Below are positions 25,878 through 34,893 of a stretch of 62,856 nucleotides of DNA, in pieces. Where the stretch lies: assembly GCA_936908745.1 (NCBI GenBank), contig CAKZFX010000027.1:1-62856 (forward strand). The letters are read 5' to 3'. The stretch comes from an uncultured Chitinophagaceae bacterium (lineage in GTDB: Bacteria; Bacteroidota; Bacteroidia; Chitinophagales; Chitinophagaceae). The notes beneath the pieces are model-generated. The model was not told the DNA's origin. It ran no database searches and worked only from the letters and a program-made list of their open reading frames with translations. How positions within the stretch are numbered: the stretch's first letter is position 1; each line of letters starts with the position of its first letter. The position numbers and the translations under genes are program-made.

Positions 25878-26672
25878 ATGAAAAAGCTGATCCTTTCCTT
25901 ACTGGTTATCGCTGCATTGACAGCTTGTAATAACGAATCAAAAAATACAGCGACGAGCGACAGCCTTTCGGCTGCTTCCCCGGCAAAAGGTAATCCTTCC
26001 TCTGCTGCGCCATCGGATGGCACCTGCGGTAGTTTATTATTATTCAAAAAAGGAACGGTGATCGAAGCTATCAGCTATAATAAAGACGGAGCAGAAACAA
26101 GCCGCCAGGCTTCCACTGTAGTAAATGTGTCTGCTGATGCCAATGGTATGAGTTCGGAAGTGGAAATGAAAAATGCCGGTAAAGGAAAAGAAGAGAAAGT
26201 GTTTACAGGAAAATATACCTGCGATGGTAAAAATATCTATGTGGACCTGGCCAGCCTCTTTGGTTCTATGGAGCTGAGTGGTGCAACAATAAGTGGCGAC
26301 CCTGTTACTTTTCCTATACAGGTATCCGAAGGGCAAACATTGCCGGATGCGGATTATACAATGACAGTTTCTAAAAATGGTAAACAGATCAGAACAACTG
26401 TTCACATGAAAGATAGGAAGGTTGGCGCCAAAGAAAAGATAACAACGCCTGCCGGAACGTTTGACTGTTTTAAAATCAGCGCCGTGTCAACAGCAGATGT
26501 TGACTTTGAAGGCATGGATGAAAAAATGAAGAAGATGATGGAGACAATGAAGTCATCAATGCCCAAACAAAGCTTTGTAATGTATTATGATCCAGCGGCT
26601 ACGATCGTAAAAGTGGAGATGTTTAGTGATGATAAACTCATCAGTCGTTCAGAAGTGGTAGCAATAAAATAG
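25878..26672 (+). CDS. TapB/DUF3108-like lipoprotein
   Basis: 264 residues. Lipoprotein signal with lipobox LTAC (mature Cys16). A low-complexity Ser/Ala linker (~20-45) leads to a beta-rich domain with the ISYNKDGAETSRQAS and TPAGTFDCFKIS blocks typical of the TapB/DUF3108-like family, and a Met/Lys-rich helix (MDEKMKKMMETMKSSM, ~218-233). An 18-bp motif shared with the adjacent two-component genes lies upstream, so it is probably a target of that system. Envelope role presumed; function unknown. Confidence 0.75.
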   Translation: MKKLILSLLVIAALTACNNESKNTATSDSLSAASPAKGNPSSAAPSDGTCGSLLLFKKGTVIEAISYNKDGAETSRQASTVVNVSADANGMSSEVEMKNAGKGKEEKVFTGKYTCDGKNIYVDLASLFGSMELSGATISGDPVTFPIQVSEGQTLPDADYTMTVSKNGKQIRTTVHMKDRKVGAKEKITTPAGTFDCFKISAVSTADVDFEGMDEKMKKMMETMKSSMPKQSFVMYYDPAATIVKVEMFSDDKLISRSEVVAIK

Positions 26673-26702
26673 TATCCTGGTAACGTGTGATTCCCTTGAA
26701 TG

Positions 26703-26742
26703 CGGGTACTATTACGAAGGAAAAAAAGATTTATAATACCCG
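26703..26742 (+). promoter_or_regulatory. Imperfect inverted repeat upstream of the LP-box operon
   Basis: CGGGTACTATTA (26703-26714) and TTATAATACCCG (26731-26742) pair at 10 of 12 positions, about 115 bp ahead of the operon's first gene. Could be an operator or leader hairpin; no T-run follows, so it is not an obvious terminator. No good TAnnTTTG box was found in this 182-bp gap. Confidence 0.3.
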
Positions 26743-26854
26743 GAAAGTGGGTGGGTGGAGCGATTTAAAAAAATCTACTTTTATTCCAGATTTTTTTTAA
26801 GACGGTAGCAACAAGGGTCAGGTTCTTTTGGTAGTATTCTTTTAAACATACTAT

Positions 26855-29245
26855 ATGCTTACAAAAGTAATTTCACTCTTTGTGTGTTTGTTGTTCCTTG
26901 CTGAAGTGCATGCACAGAACTTCAGCGGTTTGGAAAGCAAAAAACTGAACAGGTCAGAAGACCTTAGTTCCCTTCTTGAAACCGGCATCGGTTCCCTGTT
27001 CGGTAATAAACTCAAAGGTTCCATTGACAGCGTGGTTGTAAAACAGGATGCAGAACGAACGCTGCGTGTGCTGGTCTATTACCAGGGATATGAAGGTGGT
27101 TTCTTCACCGTAAGTACACTGGACCCTGCAAGAAAAAAGCAGGATCAATTTGATGTATTTCAATTTGCACAAACAGAAAAAGCATCACCTGCTGAATGTG
27201 TGATCAATATGCGCAGTGGTGTTGCTGATAATGTGGCCTTTGAATCTGGCTACCTGCGTATTGATGTGGGCAAGAAAAAAGGAAGTGTGGGTAATGTATC
27301 TGCTTTTACCATGAATAAAAAATGGCAGAGCACGGTTAATAATAAGAACATTATTGTGCCGATTAAACTGGTGGCTGTGGGCAAAGCCGGTAGCCTTACC
27401 AGCGAAAAGAAAGACGTAACGCCTGGAAAGACAATCCAATTTGATCCAAAACTGATTTATATAAATCCAACCACGATCAAAACAATGCAGCCTGTGCGTA
27501 CTTCGGGTGGTAATTCATTTATGAAGCCCATCGTGGTTCCGCAGTTTGATGATAATAAAGCTGTTTCCGGCACATGGGTGAACACAGATAATAATACAAG
27601 CGGTCTTACAAAACTGATTATTACCAATGAAAATCAAATACAGGTATTCAAACGTTGCAACCCGCAGGATTGTGATTGGGGTAAAGTGGCGTTGAACAAA
27701 ACCGGCCCCGCTTCTTACAGGGCCGTCTACACAAATAATTTTCAAACACAAACTATTTTGCTCAACGAACAAACAGACGGCAGCCTGAATGTTGTGCATA
27801 CGGAATCAAGAAAAATGCTTGGTGTCAGCAGCACCACTAAAACCTATACGTTTAAAAAGAATCTCAACCTTGTTTTAGTAAGCCCGGCTGTGTTTTCAAT
27901 TAAAACAATCGCCACGATGCCCGCCACAGGCAGTGCAACAGATAAAACAGCCAAAGGCCCGGATAAAAACCGCCAGTTTTATTTGCTGGATGGATTAAGC
28001 GCTGATGTTGATTTCAGGCGGCCGCAGGATATTTCTAATATCAATATCAATGTATTTGCCGATAAAAATATCAACTCAGGTGTGTACTATATTATGCCGG
28101 CTGATTATCATTTATTGTGGACACCGAAATCAGAACCGGAGAAAGGATATGACTTCCGCATATTGTATGGCTCACAATCCGGCGGCGAAGAAGATGCGGA
28201 TGCGCCGGTGCGTATGTCGGCTACATTGACAGCGGGAATCAGTTCAAGAGAACGTGAATTTGTAAAAGAATTATTGAAGTCGGTTCGTTCTGATTTTAGG
28301 GAACTGCGTTACCTTCCATTGCGTGACAATCCTCAATTTACTTTCCAAAGCACACTCGGGGCGCAATACAATATTCCCGAAGCGAAAGTGACCACAGAGA
28401 AAATAACAGACTTATCAGGCGACATACGGGTGGCATGGCAAACAGATGCAAACACAAAGGAAGAAATCCTGGCGGCAATCACTGCAAGAGAAGGCATCGC
28501 CGCATCGGTGATCCTGAAACCGGAGGATGAAGAAATTATTGACCAGCAAATTCCTGCGATCATCAACCTTGCCGAAATAAGAACACTGGGCAAAATGTCA
28601 TTGCAGCCCAATTTATGGCGAACAAAAAACTGGAAGAATGAAACGCCTTACCCGTTAAAGATGAACTATATCCATGTGTTGAAAAAACAGGTAGGTGGTT
28701 CCGACCCGATCATTTATTCCTGGTCATTGGGCGGTACGGTTGTTCCTTCACAAGCACAGGCAACATTTGAAGCTGCAAAAATTCCTTCATGGATTGACAA
28801 TGAGCCATCGGTGGTGATGTGGGTGGATTACAGTATCGAAGATTGTGGTAAATGTGATGCAGCGGTGATGAATGCGGTGACAGGCGGTGTGTCGGGCACA
28901 CGTTCACAACAAGTGTTGTTTACCGTCCCTCCGGCAATGTTTGATACATTGAAAGCGGATCAAATAATGATAGCAGTGAGAAGTATACAAGGCGATCCCA
29001 AAGCTGCAGAGATGAAAGAATTTACTTCTGTGAAACTGAAAAAGGATGCTAATGAAGGTGCTGTTGGTCCATTCTATGTTTCCTCAGGATCAAGCCTGCA
29101 ATATGAGTTTCGTATAACGGTGATTGCGAGCGACGGAGAAGTATATAAAGCAGACAGGTGGATCAGCAGTGGCGAAAAAGAATTTGTTATTCCCAAATCA
29201 CAGCTAAAAGAACTATTTAAAAACATTATTCCGGGTCTCAACTAA
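26855..29245 (+). CDS. LP-box operon protein A: secreted, with DCDWG domain
   Basis: 796 residues, first gene of the ten-gene operon. Signal peptide 1-20 (ends VHAQ). Residues ~235-350 form a separate domain with the pattern SGTWVNTDNNTSGLTKLII and PQDCDWG (272-276), a sequence style I have seen in secreted proteins of several phyla but cannot name. Residues ~400-796 align with its downstream relatives: a YYIMPADYHLLW box (~411), a YDFRILYGSQSG strand, a helical segment, and a C-terminal LQYEFRITVIASDGEVYKA beta tail. Largest and most divergent paralogue. No catalytic motif seen; function unknown. Confidence 0.75.
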   Translation: MLTKVISLFVCLLFLAEVHAQNFSGLESKKLNRSEDLSSLLETGIGSLFGNKLKGSIDSVVVKQDAERTLRVLVYYQGYEGGFFTVSTLDPARKKQDQFDVFQFAQTEKASPAECVINMRSGVADNVAFESGYLRIDVGKKKGSVGNVSAFTMNKKWQSTVNNKNIIVPIKLVAVGKAGSLTSEKKDVTPGKTIQFDPKLIYINPTTIKTMQPVRTSGGNSFMKPIVVPQFDDNKAVSGTWVNTDNNTSGLTKLIITNENQIQVFKRCNPQDCDWGKVALNKTGPASYRAVYTNNFQTQTILLNEQTDGSLNVVHTESRKMLGVSSTTKTYTFKKNLNLVLVSPAVFSIKTIATMPATGSATDKTAKGPDKNRQFYLLDGLSADVDFRRPQDISNININVFADKNINSGVYYIMPADYHLLWTPKSEPEKGYDFRILYGSQSGGEEDADAPVRMSATLTAGISSREREFVKELLKSVRSDFRELRYLPLRDNPQFTFQSTLGAQYNIPEAKVTTEKITDLSGDIRVAWQTDANTKEEILAAITAREGIAASVILKPEDEEIIDQQIPAIINLAEIRTLGKMSLQPNLWRTKNWKNETPYPLKMNYIHVLKKQVGGSDPIIYSWSLGGTVVPSQAQATFEAAKIPSWIDNEPSVVMWVDYSIEDCGKCDAAVMNAVTGGVSGTRSQQVLFTVPPAMFDTLKADQIMIAVRSIQGDPKAAEMKEFTSVKLKKDANEGAVGPFYVSSGSSLQYEFRITVIASDGEVYKADRWISSGEKEFVIPKSQLKELFKNIIPGLN

Positions 29246-29256
29246 AGTATCGTTTG

Positions 29257-30426
29257 GTGCGTTTGTCTCAACACTATATCAACCTTATTCTTACAGCCCT
29301 GTGCGTTATTGTTTCCGTTTCGCTGATGGCGCAGCCTATGCTGAATACAGCTATTACACTGGATGGTAACCGTGTGTTCAGGGATAAAAAGAAAAGTAAT
29401 CTTTTCTATGCTGTGCCACCGGCCTATGGATTGAAAAGCGGTGCAGATGGTAAACCTTCGCTGACCTTATTACAAATGCGCTATACAGGTACAGTGGCGA
29501 GCAATGATAATGGAAAAATCCGCAACACAAACATTATGCAGTTTACTGTTGCCGCAGATGCTAATTACAATAAAACGTTGGGACAGTTAAAAACAAAACT
29601 GCTATCGCTTTATCCCGGTGCAGAATTAAGACCCTTGCCGGTGCAACGTTTTTCTTCCCTGTTGGTATTTGCAGGAACCAATGCCGGAGATACCAGCCGC
29701 ATTTTACAAGCGGGTATCGCAGAGTTGTCAGACGAAGATGCAGCAGTCAATAACAGCTATTGGAACGAAAGGGTCATCTCCTTTCGTTTATCCGATTTTG
29801 ATGCGCAATTGGTGGAGACTGCCTTAAAAAATCAGCAAGCGGCCATGAGTTTTGCCTATGCTTATGGTGCTGTGTTCTCTGATACGTTGCCCGATCAATT
29901 AGTGCTGGCAGGAATGAACAGCCTGGAGAGAAAAGAGATCACTGACCAGTTAAAAAACGATGTAAATAAAGACAGTACACAACAACTGCTGATGATCCGT
30001 GCGGATGCCGTACCTGTCAAAGCAGATATTACGAAATGGCCGACGGTGATTCAGAAAGTGGATATCAATGAAAAAATGCCAGCCCGTTTCCCGGTGTTCA
30101 GTATTTATTGTTTTGACTTCAGCGGTAATATGCGGGATGATCTGTTTGCCAAAAAAATTGAAATAAAAGCGATCAGTGTAAACGGTTCGGAGGTGCAACT
30201 GGCGTACACATTCAAGCGGGCGCAACCCGATCAGTATGCCAAATCCATCCGCTTTCCCTATGCGGTCCGGTTTGACAAGCCTTACTACTACCGTGTGCGT
30301 GAAATTGACAACAATGGGGAAATGGTTATTTCCGAATGGATAGAGCGAAAAGTGTGGACAGAGAATATCAATATCACATCGCCACCGGAGAAAACGGTGC
30401 GGAAACAACCTGTTGAAGAACTATAA
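29257..30426 (+). CDS. LP-box operon protein B: short paralogue
   Basis: 389 residues starting at GTG 29257, which opens directly on the signal peptide (ends SLMAQ); a TTG at 29254 is the alternative. It has the shortest LP-box architecture: NLFYAVPPAYGLKSGADGKP (~48-67), then LTLLQMRYTG, a middle region with no clear relation to the longer members, and a C-terminal tail PYYYRVREIDNNGEMVISEW resembling those of the other five. Lies 11 bp after A and 20 bp before C. Possibly a structural subunit; no enzyme motif. Confidence 0.7.
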   Translation: MRLSQHYINLILTALCVIVSVSLMAQPMLNTAITLDGNRVFRDKKKSNLFYAVPPAYGLKSGADGKPSLTLLQMRYTGTVASNDNGKIRNTNIMQFTVAADANYNKTLGQLKTKLLSLYPGAELRPLPVQRFSSLLVFAGTNAGDTSRILQAGIAELSDEDAAVNNSYWNERVISFRLSDFDAQLVETALKNQQAAMSFAYAYGAVFSDTLPDQLVLAGMNSLERKEITDQLKNDVNKDSTQQLLMIRADAVPVKADITKWPTVIQKVDINEKMPARFPVFSIYCFDFSGNMRDDLFAKKIEIKAISVNGSEVQLAYTFKRAQPDQYAKSIRFPYAVRFDKPYYYRVREIDNNGEMVISEWIERKVWTENINITSPPEKTVRKQPVEEL

Positions 30427-30446
30427 ATTTTATAAAGCAAATAAAC

Positions 30447-32327
30447 ATGAAGCGTAAATCTTTTATTGTTAGCTGCTGTGTCTTATTATCCTTTGCCGTT
30501 TCAGCACAGGTGAAATATGATGAAGGTGCTGTTTACCTGAAAGGCGTCACTTTATTGCAGGACAGAGCAGTGGCAACAGATTATTATTACCTGCCGCAGT
30601 TTCCAAGATTGTCTGTAAAAAGCGATGGCAGTTTTGAATTTCTCTGCCTGAAATATGTGGGCGAAAAAACAGAAAAAAGCGGCGGTCTTTTTCATGCACT
30701 GATCAGTTTTGATCTTGCTGATACATTGGTGCAAAGCCTGCAAAAAGACCTGCGCAAACTCATTCCAGGGGCAAGAATAGCCGGGCCTGTGCCGCTGATG
30801 CAACCTAAAAAAGATGATCCTGAAATAACAACACCCAGCTTCGAGATCGTATCGGCCATATTAAGTAATAAAGAAGGTGCCGATGCGATGACAAGAACGG
30901 TAGTGACATCCGGTTATGCACCACTGACGCCCGGATCCAAAGCGGCCGTGGCTTCTTTGCTGAATCAAAATGGCGCAACGTTATTATGGGATTCATTTAC
31001 CGGCGCCAACTCTGATGTATCGGTTTCGCTGCACGGCTACTATGAAGCAGCGGTGAAAGCCTACAATGCCACCGTGACAGCCGAAATGAATGTGATCTAT
31101 AAACATTTCAGTGAAATGAAAGCCAGCCAGGAAGGCTATAGTAAAACACAGGTGCGCAAAGTAATTGATGACCTGCAAAAGAAAGGTGGTATCAAAGTGG
31201 AAGTGTTTGACCGCTCTTCCGGCCTTGGTATCAAAACAAGCGATATGGATGGCATCCTGAACCTGGTAACAAACAAACTCACAGAGATCATGTTTGATAC
31301 CAAAACAGGCTGGAGCAAAGAACCGGAAATGGTGGATCCCAGCTTAGGTTTTGATCCACGTGGCCGCCAGGGTGATAAATCAGAAGCCGGACAGGTTATC
31401 AGCGATATTGCCGATGGCATGAGTGATGTGATGGGATCGCTGCCGATCCTGGGATGGTTTTCCCCGAAGAAAAAGAAAAACACCAATCCTGAATACATCA
31501 CCGATAATCAATATGTGCTGAAAGACATTCAGAATATCCGCACACAAAAATTCTATCTCAACCTTAGCAAGGCTACGACCATCAAAGTGCCTTTTCATAC
31601 AGCGGGTAATCTTGGCGGTTTGTATTCCACGTTGGGAGAAGATGAAAAATACTTCCGTATTGTGAATATGGATGATCCGGATTTTCAGAAAAGAGAGGTC
31701 AGTTTTCAACTGGATACCAAATTCAACGATGCCTTTGACGATATCATCAACTTCGTTACTGTCAACTTTCGTAAGAAATACAGCAATGGGCAGAAAGATG
31801 TAACCAGCCAGGTAATGCTGAATGCCGATGATCTGAAAAAAGGAGTAATCGCCAAGAGTGTCTTCTATCCGAGACTGGGACTTACTGGCAGTGAGTGGCT
31901 GAACTATGATTACCAGGTATTGTGGAGTTTCAAAGGAAGAAAGGAGGTGGTGCGTTTCCCGGCAGAAGAAGGCAAATGGGCTACAACCAGCGATGCAAGT
32001 ATCGGTTTGACGCCACCATTGGCAAAAGAATTTATTGAGATAGATGGTGACCGTGAGCAATTCCGCACCGATAGTATTTCATCGGTAAACATCAGTTTCG
32101 CCTCTGTACTGGGCGGTGAAAAAAAGGTAGTTAAAAACATCGTGCTGCGTGCAGGCGACCAGGCATCTACCAGCAAGATCAGTATTTACCACGACCTGCA
32201 ATCGCCTGTTGTATATCAAAGTACCTGGTACAGCAAAACAAGAGGGGAAGCCAAAACGGATTTGGGTATGCTGGGTTCTTCTTACTTATTCCTATTGTCT
32301 CCGGCAGCCAACACATTTAAAAAGTGA
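30447..32327 (+). CDS. LP-box operon protein C (subtype 1)
   Basis: 626 residues. Signal peptide 1-20 (ends AVSAQ). LP box DYYYLPQFPRLSVKSDG (~45-61), followed by FLCLKYVGE and a helix ending GARIAGPVPLM. A subtype-1 mark is VTSGYAPLTPGSKAAVASLLNQ (~150-175), matched in protein E by VTSGRAPLYQGGKVAVATNL. Middle: YNATVTAEMNVIYKHF and helices. C-terminal block WLNYDYQVLWSFKGRKE (W483) also occurs in D and F. Its TGA overlaps the GTG start of D, so the two are translationally coupled. Confidence 0.75.
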   Translation: MKRKSFIVSCCVLLSFAVSAQVKYDEGAVYLKGVTLLQDRAVATDYYYLPQFPRLSVKSDGSFEFLCLKYVGEKTEKSGGLFHALISFDLADTLVQSLQKDLRKLIPGARIAGPVPLMQPKKDDPEITTPSFEIVSAILSNKEGADAMTRTVVTSGYAPLTPGSKAAVASLLNQNGATLLWDSFTGANSDVSVSLHGYYEAAVKAYNATVTAEMNVIYKHFSEMKASQEGYSKTQVRKVIDDLQKKGGIKVEVFDRSSGLGIKTSDMDGILNLVTNKLTEIMFDTKTGWSKEPEMVDPSLGFDPRGRQGDKSEAGQVISDIADGMSDVMGSLPILGWFSPKKKKNTNPEYITDNQYVLKDIQNIRTQKFYLNLSKATTIKVPFHTAGNLGGLYSTLGEDEKYFRIVNMDDPDFQKREVSFQLDTKFNDAFDDIINFVTVNFRKKYSNGQKDVTSQVMLNADDLKKGVIAKSVFYPRLGLTGSEWLNYDYQVLWSFKGRKEVVRFPAEEGKWATTSDASIGLTPPLAKEFIEIDGDREQFRTDSISSVNISFASVLGGEKKVVKNIVLRAGDQASTSKISIYHDLQSPVVYQSTWYSKTRGEAKTDLGMLGSSYLFLLSPAANTFKK

Positions 32328-34057
32328 TAAAGAAGTATAACATATTACTGTTGCTATTGCTGTTCTTTTTTAGCAGCAAACTGTTTGCACAGCAAATCGC
32401 CATTGACCGTGGTGTAAGGGTGGAAGGTTTGTGGTGTTTCCCGTTGATAACAGACAGCACACAATATCTTTTCCTGCCGGATCAATCCATGCTGGGAACG
32501 AATGAAAAAAAGGAACCACAGTTTTCTTTTATACAATACGTAAAACCCAAACCATCAACGGATGCAAATCCTGATAATTCTATCGTGGAAGCAGATGGTG
32601 GCGGCGTACTTCATTTCTTGGTGACATACGATACAGATGAAAAAAAGATTGCTAAGGCACAGGAACGCCTGCGGGAGTTAACAGGTAATGAAGAAGCCAA
32701 ACTAAGAGGCCCGATCATTTTTAAAGAAGGTCGTTATGCACTGGTCTCCTCCATCATTAATCCAGAAACAGGGCAGAATGAAAAAAAACTGATGGCCATG
32801 GGCGCAGCGCCGGTATTGCAAGGCAGCAAGATCGCTTTGTCTTTTGAACTGGATGCGCAACGGTCCACACTATTGATGGAAAGTTTTAAAACAACCACGC
32901 CGGATGTGTCCATTGTATTTGATCTGACTTTCACCGGCCTGCTGGATGCTTACAATGCAAAGATGACGGTGGATTGGGCAGAAGTGCAGAAGAACGAAAA
33001 GATCAGTGGAGGGGCTAAAATATATTTTGTAAGTGCCGAGCTTGAAAAAGTGTATGAAGAATTGAGAAGAACAAGTGCGATCAAACTGGAGACAACCGGT
33101 GAAGATGATCGTATGCAAAAAATAGTGGACGAAGCCTATGCGAAAGTAACGGACATGATGTTTCAGCGGGTGCAACCGGAATTAGTATCACAGCAGAGCG
33201 GGCTGGAAGGATTGTTGAGCAGCCTCATGGGCAGCAGCGGGTCTTCGGCCGGTTCAGCATTTCCATTCGGTGCGCATTTTGGCTACAAAAGAAAGGACAT
33301 TAAACTAAGTGGTTACAGTGTACTCAACTTCAACAGCCGCAATTCAACCGAACGCCATCACTACATAACATTCAATATCGGCGACCTGTATAAAAAATAT
33401 GGTAAGAACGAAAGTTATTTCCGCACGGTGTCTTTATACAACCCGCAATTTGAAGTGCGTCAGATCTATGTGGGCGTGGATGGTTCATTATTGCCTGAAT
33501 TTGATAAGATGGTAAACAGCGTAACGGTAACGCTTCGCAAGAATCACCAGAACGGCAGCACCACACTGCGAGAAGTGACGATCAAAAAGGAAACGATGAA
33601 TGCCGGCAAGCAACTGTTGATGACCTATAATGCAGTGGGCGATGCAGACCGTGAAAAATGGCTGAACTATGATTATCGTACCCAATTCAACTTTGTCGGT
33701 GGCAAAACCTATCAAACTGACTGGAAGGAACAAAGCAATTCCATGATCAATCTTTTTGTTCCCTATACCCGCAAATCAGTAAAGCTGGAAGCCGAACAGT
33801 CAACATTGACAGCAAAAAATGTACGTGCCATCACCATAAAAATTGACTACCCGTTCTTGGGTGATAAACAATCGGCAGAAATGACTGTGAAGCCAGGAGA
33901 TGATCTGAGCACTAAAGCCTTTGACATTACGTTGCCTGCCGGTCAATACAACTATAACTATACGATCCGCTGGAGGTTTAAAGACAATACCGAAAAAGTG
34001 TTTACCGGTCAGAATGATAATGAACTTTTATTCATTGATAATATACCTGCTAATTGA
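32324..34057 (+). CDS. LP-box operon protein D (subtype 2)
   Basis: 577 residues from GTG 32324, overlapping the stop of C by 4 bp. Signal peptide 1-22 (ends KLFAQ). Begins GVRVEGLWCFPLI, then YLFLPDQSMLGTNEKKEP (48-65). Subtype-2 marks shared with F: a GGGVLHFLV strand, LRGPIIFKEGRYALVSS, and APVLQGSKIALSFEL. A Gly/Ser-rich loop (~300-315) interrupts the middle. The tail has WLNYDYRTQFNFVGG (W446) and YNYNYTIRWRFKDNTE. No catalytic residues recognised. Confidence 0.75.
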   Translation: MIKKYNILLLLLLFFFSSKLFAQQIAIDRGVRVEGLWCFPLITDSTQYLFLPDQSMLGTNEKKEPQFSFIQYVKPKPSTDANPDNSIVEADGGGVLHFLVTYDTDEKKIAKAQERLRELTGNEEAKLRGPIIFKEGRYALVSSIINPETGQNEKKLMAMGAAPVLQGSKIALSFELDAQRSTLLMESFKTTTPDVSIVFDLTFTGLLDAYNAKMTVDWAEVQKNEKISGGAKIYFVSAELEKVYEELRRTSAIKLETTGEDDRMQKIVDEAYAKVTDMMFQRVQPELVSQQSGLEGLLSSLMGSSGSSAGSAFPFGAHFGYKRKDIKLSGYSVLNFNSRNSTERHHYITFNIGDLYKKYGKNESYFRTVSLYNPQFEVRQIYVGVDGSLLPEFDKMVNSVTVTLRKNHQNGSTTLREVTIKKETMNAGKQLLMTYNAVGDADREKWLNYDYRTQFNFVGGKTYQTDWKEQSNSMINLFVPYTRKSVKLEAEQSTLTAKNVRAITIKIDYPFLGDKQSAEMTVKPGDDLSTKAFDITLPAGQYNYNYTIRWRFKDNTEKVFTGQNDNELLFIDNIPAN

Positions 34058-34782
34058 GACGGCCGTTTACCATATCAAAATTTTTGTTGACAGCAGTTCT
34101 TAGTTGTGTAATCAGTTATAACAGTTTCGCCAACGTATATGTGATTTACTATGCCACGTACAAAGGAAAAACAGGGCATATCGGGCTGGCTATTTCTGAA
34201 TATGATATTTACGCTACGGAAATGAACGGTGCCGGCGGTAGCTATACAAAATACGATACGGTGATGGCTTCGGGTTTGTTGTACTACGATCTGTGGCCGA
34301 ATGATGACCAGTTCAGCGTATGGCATACAGGAAAAAATATCGCTGCTGAATATTACAAACTACCGTTGAGCGCAGACGAAAAAATTACATTGACTTCTTT
34401 GTATAATAAAGGCATTCCACACAAAGAAAACTATCCCTGTGATGGCATTTTAAAGATAGCAACCACCTGGCAACAGGATCAGCAACTGGAGAAAATAGTA
34501 GACAGCCTTATTGATGCAAAGGCCCCATTCAATGCCCGCCGTTTCAATTGCAGCGATTTTGTGGCAACGGCATTAGAAAACCTCTTAGGCATTCACATCG
34601 CAGCCAGGGAATTTATTGGATTGGGCTGGAGCTCAACACCCAATAAACTATACCGTGTATTAAAACAATTGCAAGGCGTGACGGTGATAAAAGAAGCCGG
34701 TGAGAAAGCAAAAGGCTCTTTTTTCAAAGAACGTGTGCTCTATAAAATCTTTAACCGAAAATCATTTATCAGCAATTCATAA
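34054..34782 (+). CDS. LP-box operon protein G: permuted NlpC/P60 (LRAT-like) papain-fold hydrolase
   Basis: 242 residues from TTG 34054, overlapping the stop of D. Signal peptide/anchor ~1-26 (SKFLLTAVLSCVISYNSFA). The order of catalytic residues is circularly permuted: His42 in GKTGHIGLAIS comes first and Cys166 in RRFNCSDFVATALENLLG second, as in LRAT/H-REV107 and permuted NlpC/P60 proteins. Candidates for action are peptide or acyl bonds in the envelope, e.g. peptidoglycan, lipid or operon proteins. It is the only enzyme of its kind in the operon. The third catalytic residue is not obvious. Confidence 0.65.
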   Translation: MRRPFTISKFLLTAVLSCVISYNSFANVYVIYYATYKGKTGHIGLAISEYDIYATEMNGAGGSYTKYDTVMASGLLYYDLWPNDDQFSVWHTGKNIAAEYYKLPLSADEKITLTSLYNKGIPHKENYPCDGILKIATTWQQDQQLEKIVDSLIDAKAPFNARRFNCSDFVATALENLLGIHIAAREFIGLGWSSTPNKLYRVLKQLQGVTVIKEAGEKAKGSFFKERVLYKIFNRKSFISNS

Positions 34783-34801
34783 AATAATAGTATGAAATGA
34801 C

Positions 34802-34851
34802 TATAAAAATTTTCGAGCAAATTCATGCCAAAAGCGATGAAAATTTTTATA
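34802..34851 (+). promoter_or_regulatory. Perfect 13-bp inverted repeat inside the LP-box operon
   Basis: TATAAAAATTTTC (34802-34814) and GAAAATTTTTATA (34839-34851) are exact reverse complements separated by 24 nt. The arms lie in the only sizeable gap of the operon (111 bp, between G and E), 42 bp before the E start. Possible operator, attenuator or RNA-processing site; lacks a GC stem or T-run of a classical terminator. Confidence 0.5.
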
Positions 34852-34893
34852 CAAAATTCCATGTGACCAAAAAATAAAATTAAAAAATAACAC

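Noticed and set aside
31380..32060. 226-codon minus-strand reading frame
   Set aside because: Antisense to LP-box protein C; no motifs.
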